A DNA stretch of 15,970 nt from assembly GCA_002423265.1 (NCBI GenBank), contig DIVE01000045.1, forward strand, positions 10,382-26,351. The letters are read 5' to 3'. How positions within the stretch are numbered: position 1 is the first letter of the stretch; each line of letters begins with the position of its first letter. The position numbers were made by a program, and so were the translations under genes. This stretch comes from Methylophilaceae bacterium UBA6140 (lineage in GTDB: Bacteria > Pseudomonadota > Gammaproteobacteria > Burkholderiales > Methylophilaceae). The notes under the pieces are model-generated. The model was not told the DNA's origin and searched no databases. It worked only from the letters and a program-made list of their open reading frames with translations. Below, in pieces: positions 15,614 to 15,970 of this stretch.

Positions 15614-15970
15614 TTACTCTGCGCCAAGCAGGTCGCCCAGTTCTTTTGAGCGTTGGGCGGCAGCAAAGGCGGCAGCGCTGATGGCAGCCTTGACCTTGGC
15701 GGCTTCCAGGCTTTGAATCGCGCGCTCGGTGGTGCCGCCCCTGGAGGTCACCTGATGGCGTAGCGTTTCAGGATTTTCGTCGCTCTGCAAGGCGAGCCGG
15801 GTGGCGCCGACGAAGGTCTGCAGACTCAGCATTTTCGCTTCTTCCGCTGAGAATCCCAGCGCCACAGCGGCTTCCTGCATGGCTTCGATCAGGTAAAAGA
15901 CATAGGCCGGGCCGCTACCGGAAATGGCAGTGACTGCGTCCATTCTCGCTTCGTCGTCGAGCCACATGGT
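15614..15970 (-). CDS. proC: Pyrroline-5-carboxylate reductase, C-terminal part (5' end outside window)
   Basis: The last 118 codons and the stop; the frame remains open at the window edge, so the ATG at 15967 is internal. Makes proline from pyrroline-5-carboxylate with NAD(P)H. The visible part is the all-helical dimerisation domain that also forms the active site. It shows MDAVTAISGSGPAYVFYLIEAM, the family's most conserved block, and VTSRGGTTERAIQSLE, a form of the V-T-S-x-G-G-T-T signature. The Rossmann domain lies beyond the window. It precedes yggT, as in many proteobacteria. Confidence 0.93.
   Translation of the reverse strand, partial: TMWLDDEARMDAVTAISGSGPAYVFYLIEAMQEAAVALGFSAEEAKMLSLQTFVGATRLALQSDENPETLRHQVTSRGGTTERAIQSLEAAKVKAAISAAAFAAAQRSKELGDLLGAE

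Overview
The window reads as ordinary chromosome of a betaproteobacterium, most likely from the Nitrosomonadales (Gallionella/Sideroxydans-like). This placement rests on protein style and gene order: ilvB-ilvH-ilvC with psd behind it, an acetolactate synthase with GEG in place of GDG, maf-rng, proC-yggT, and nudJ-mnmA. It is inference, since no marker RNA gene is present. Genes are densely packed on both strands and nearly all products are housekeeping.

Layout. 1-1158 (+): C-terminal part of a sulfatase/phosphotransferase-type enzyme, cut by the window edge. 1234-1661 (-): a type IV major pilin gene with a one-base deletion in its N-terminal helix, preceded by a near-consensus sigma-54 promoter and an 11-bp inverted repeat where PilR would bind. 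1961-3549 (-): two exported proteins, a START/SRPBCC-like protein and a seven-repeat YVTN beta-propeller. 3738-4265 (+): rppH. 4328-8593 (-): ilvB-ilvH-ilvC, a strong terminator, then psd. 8594-8910: ilvB promoter region and a ~110-bp repeat. 8911-9792 (-): nadC, divergent from a YibF-like glutathione S-transferase gene (9886-10497, +). 10562-12765 (-): marC-nudJ-mnmA. 12846-14886 (+): maf-rng with overlapping ends. 14892-15000: a second copy of the repeat. 14999-15970 (-): yggT and the C-terminal part of proC.

How the genes work together. ilvBHC makes the first two steps of valine/leucine/isoleucine synthesis. Psd makes phosphatidylethanolamine, NadC makes NAD, ProC makes proline. RppH and RNase G act in RNA turnover, and MnmA modifies tRNA wobble uridine. 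Maf and NudJ remove phosphates from nucleotides. The pilin and the sulfatase-like enzyme may form a pilus/pilus-modification locus.

Points most worth a second look: (1) the frameshifted pilin with intact regulation; (2) the ~110-bp element that follows the stop codons of both nadC and rng in the sense orientation; (3) an eight-A tract after an ATG upstream of ilvB, which separates two frames, one of them hydrophobic. I see no CRISPR array, insertion sequence, tRNA or rRNA, and nothing that amounts to a clear new multi-gene system.
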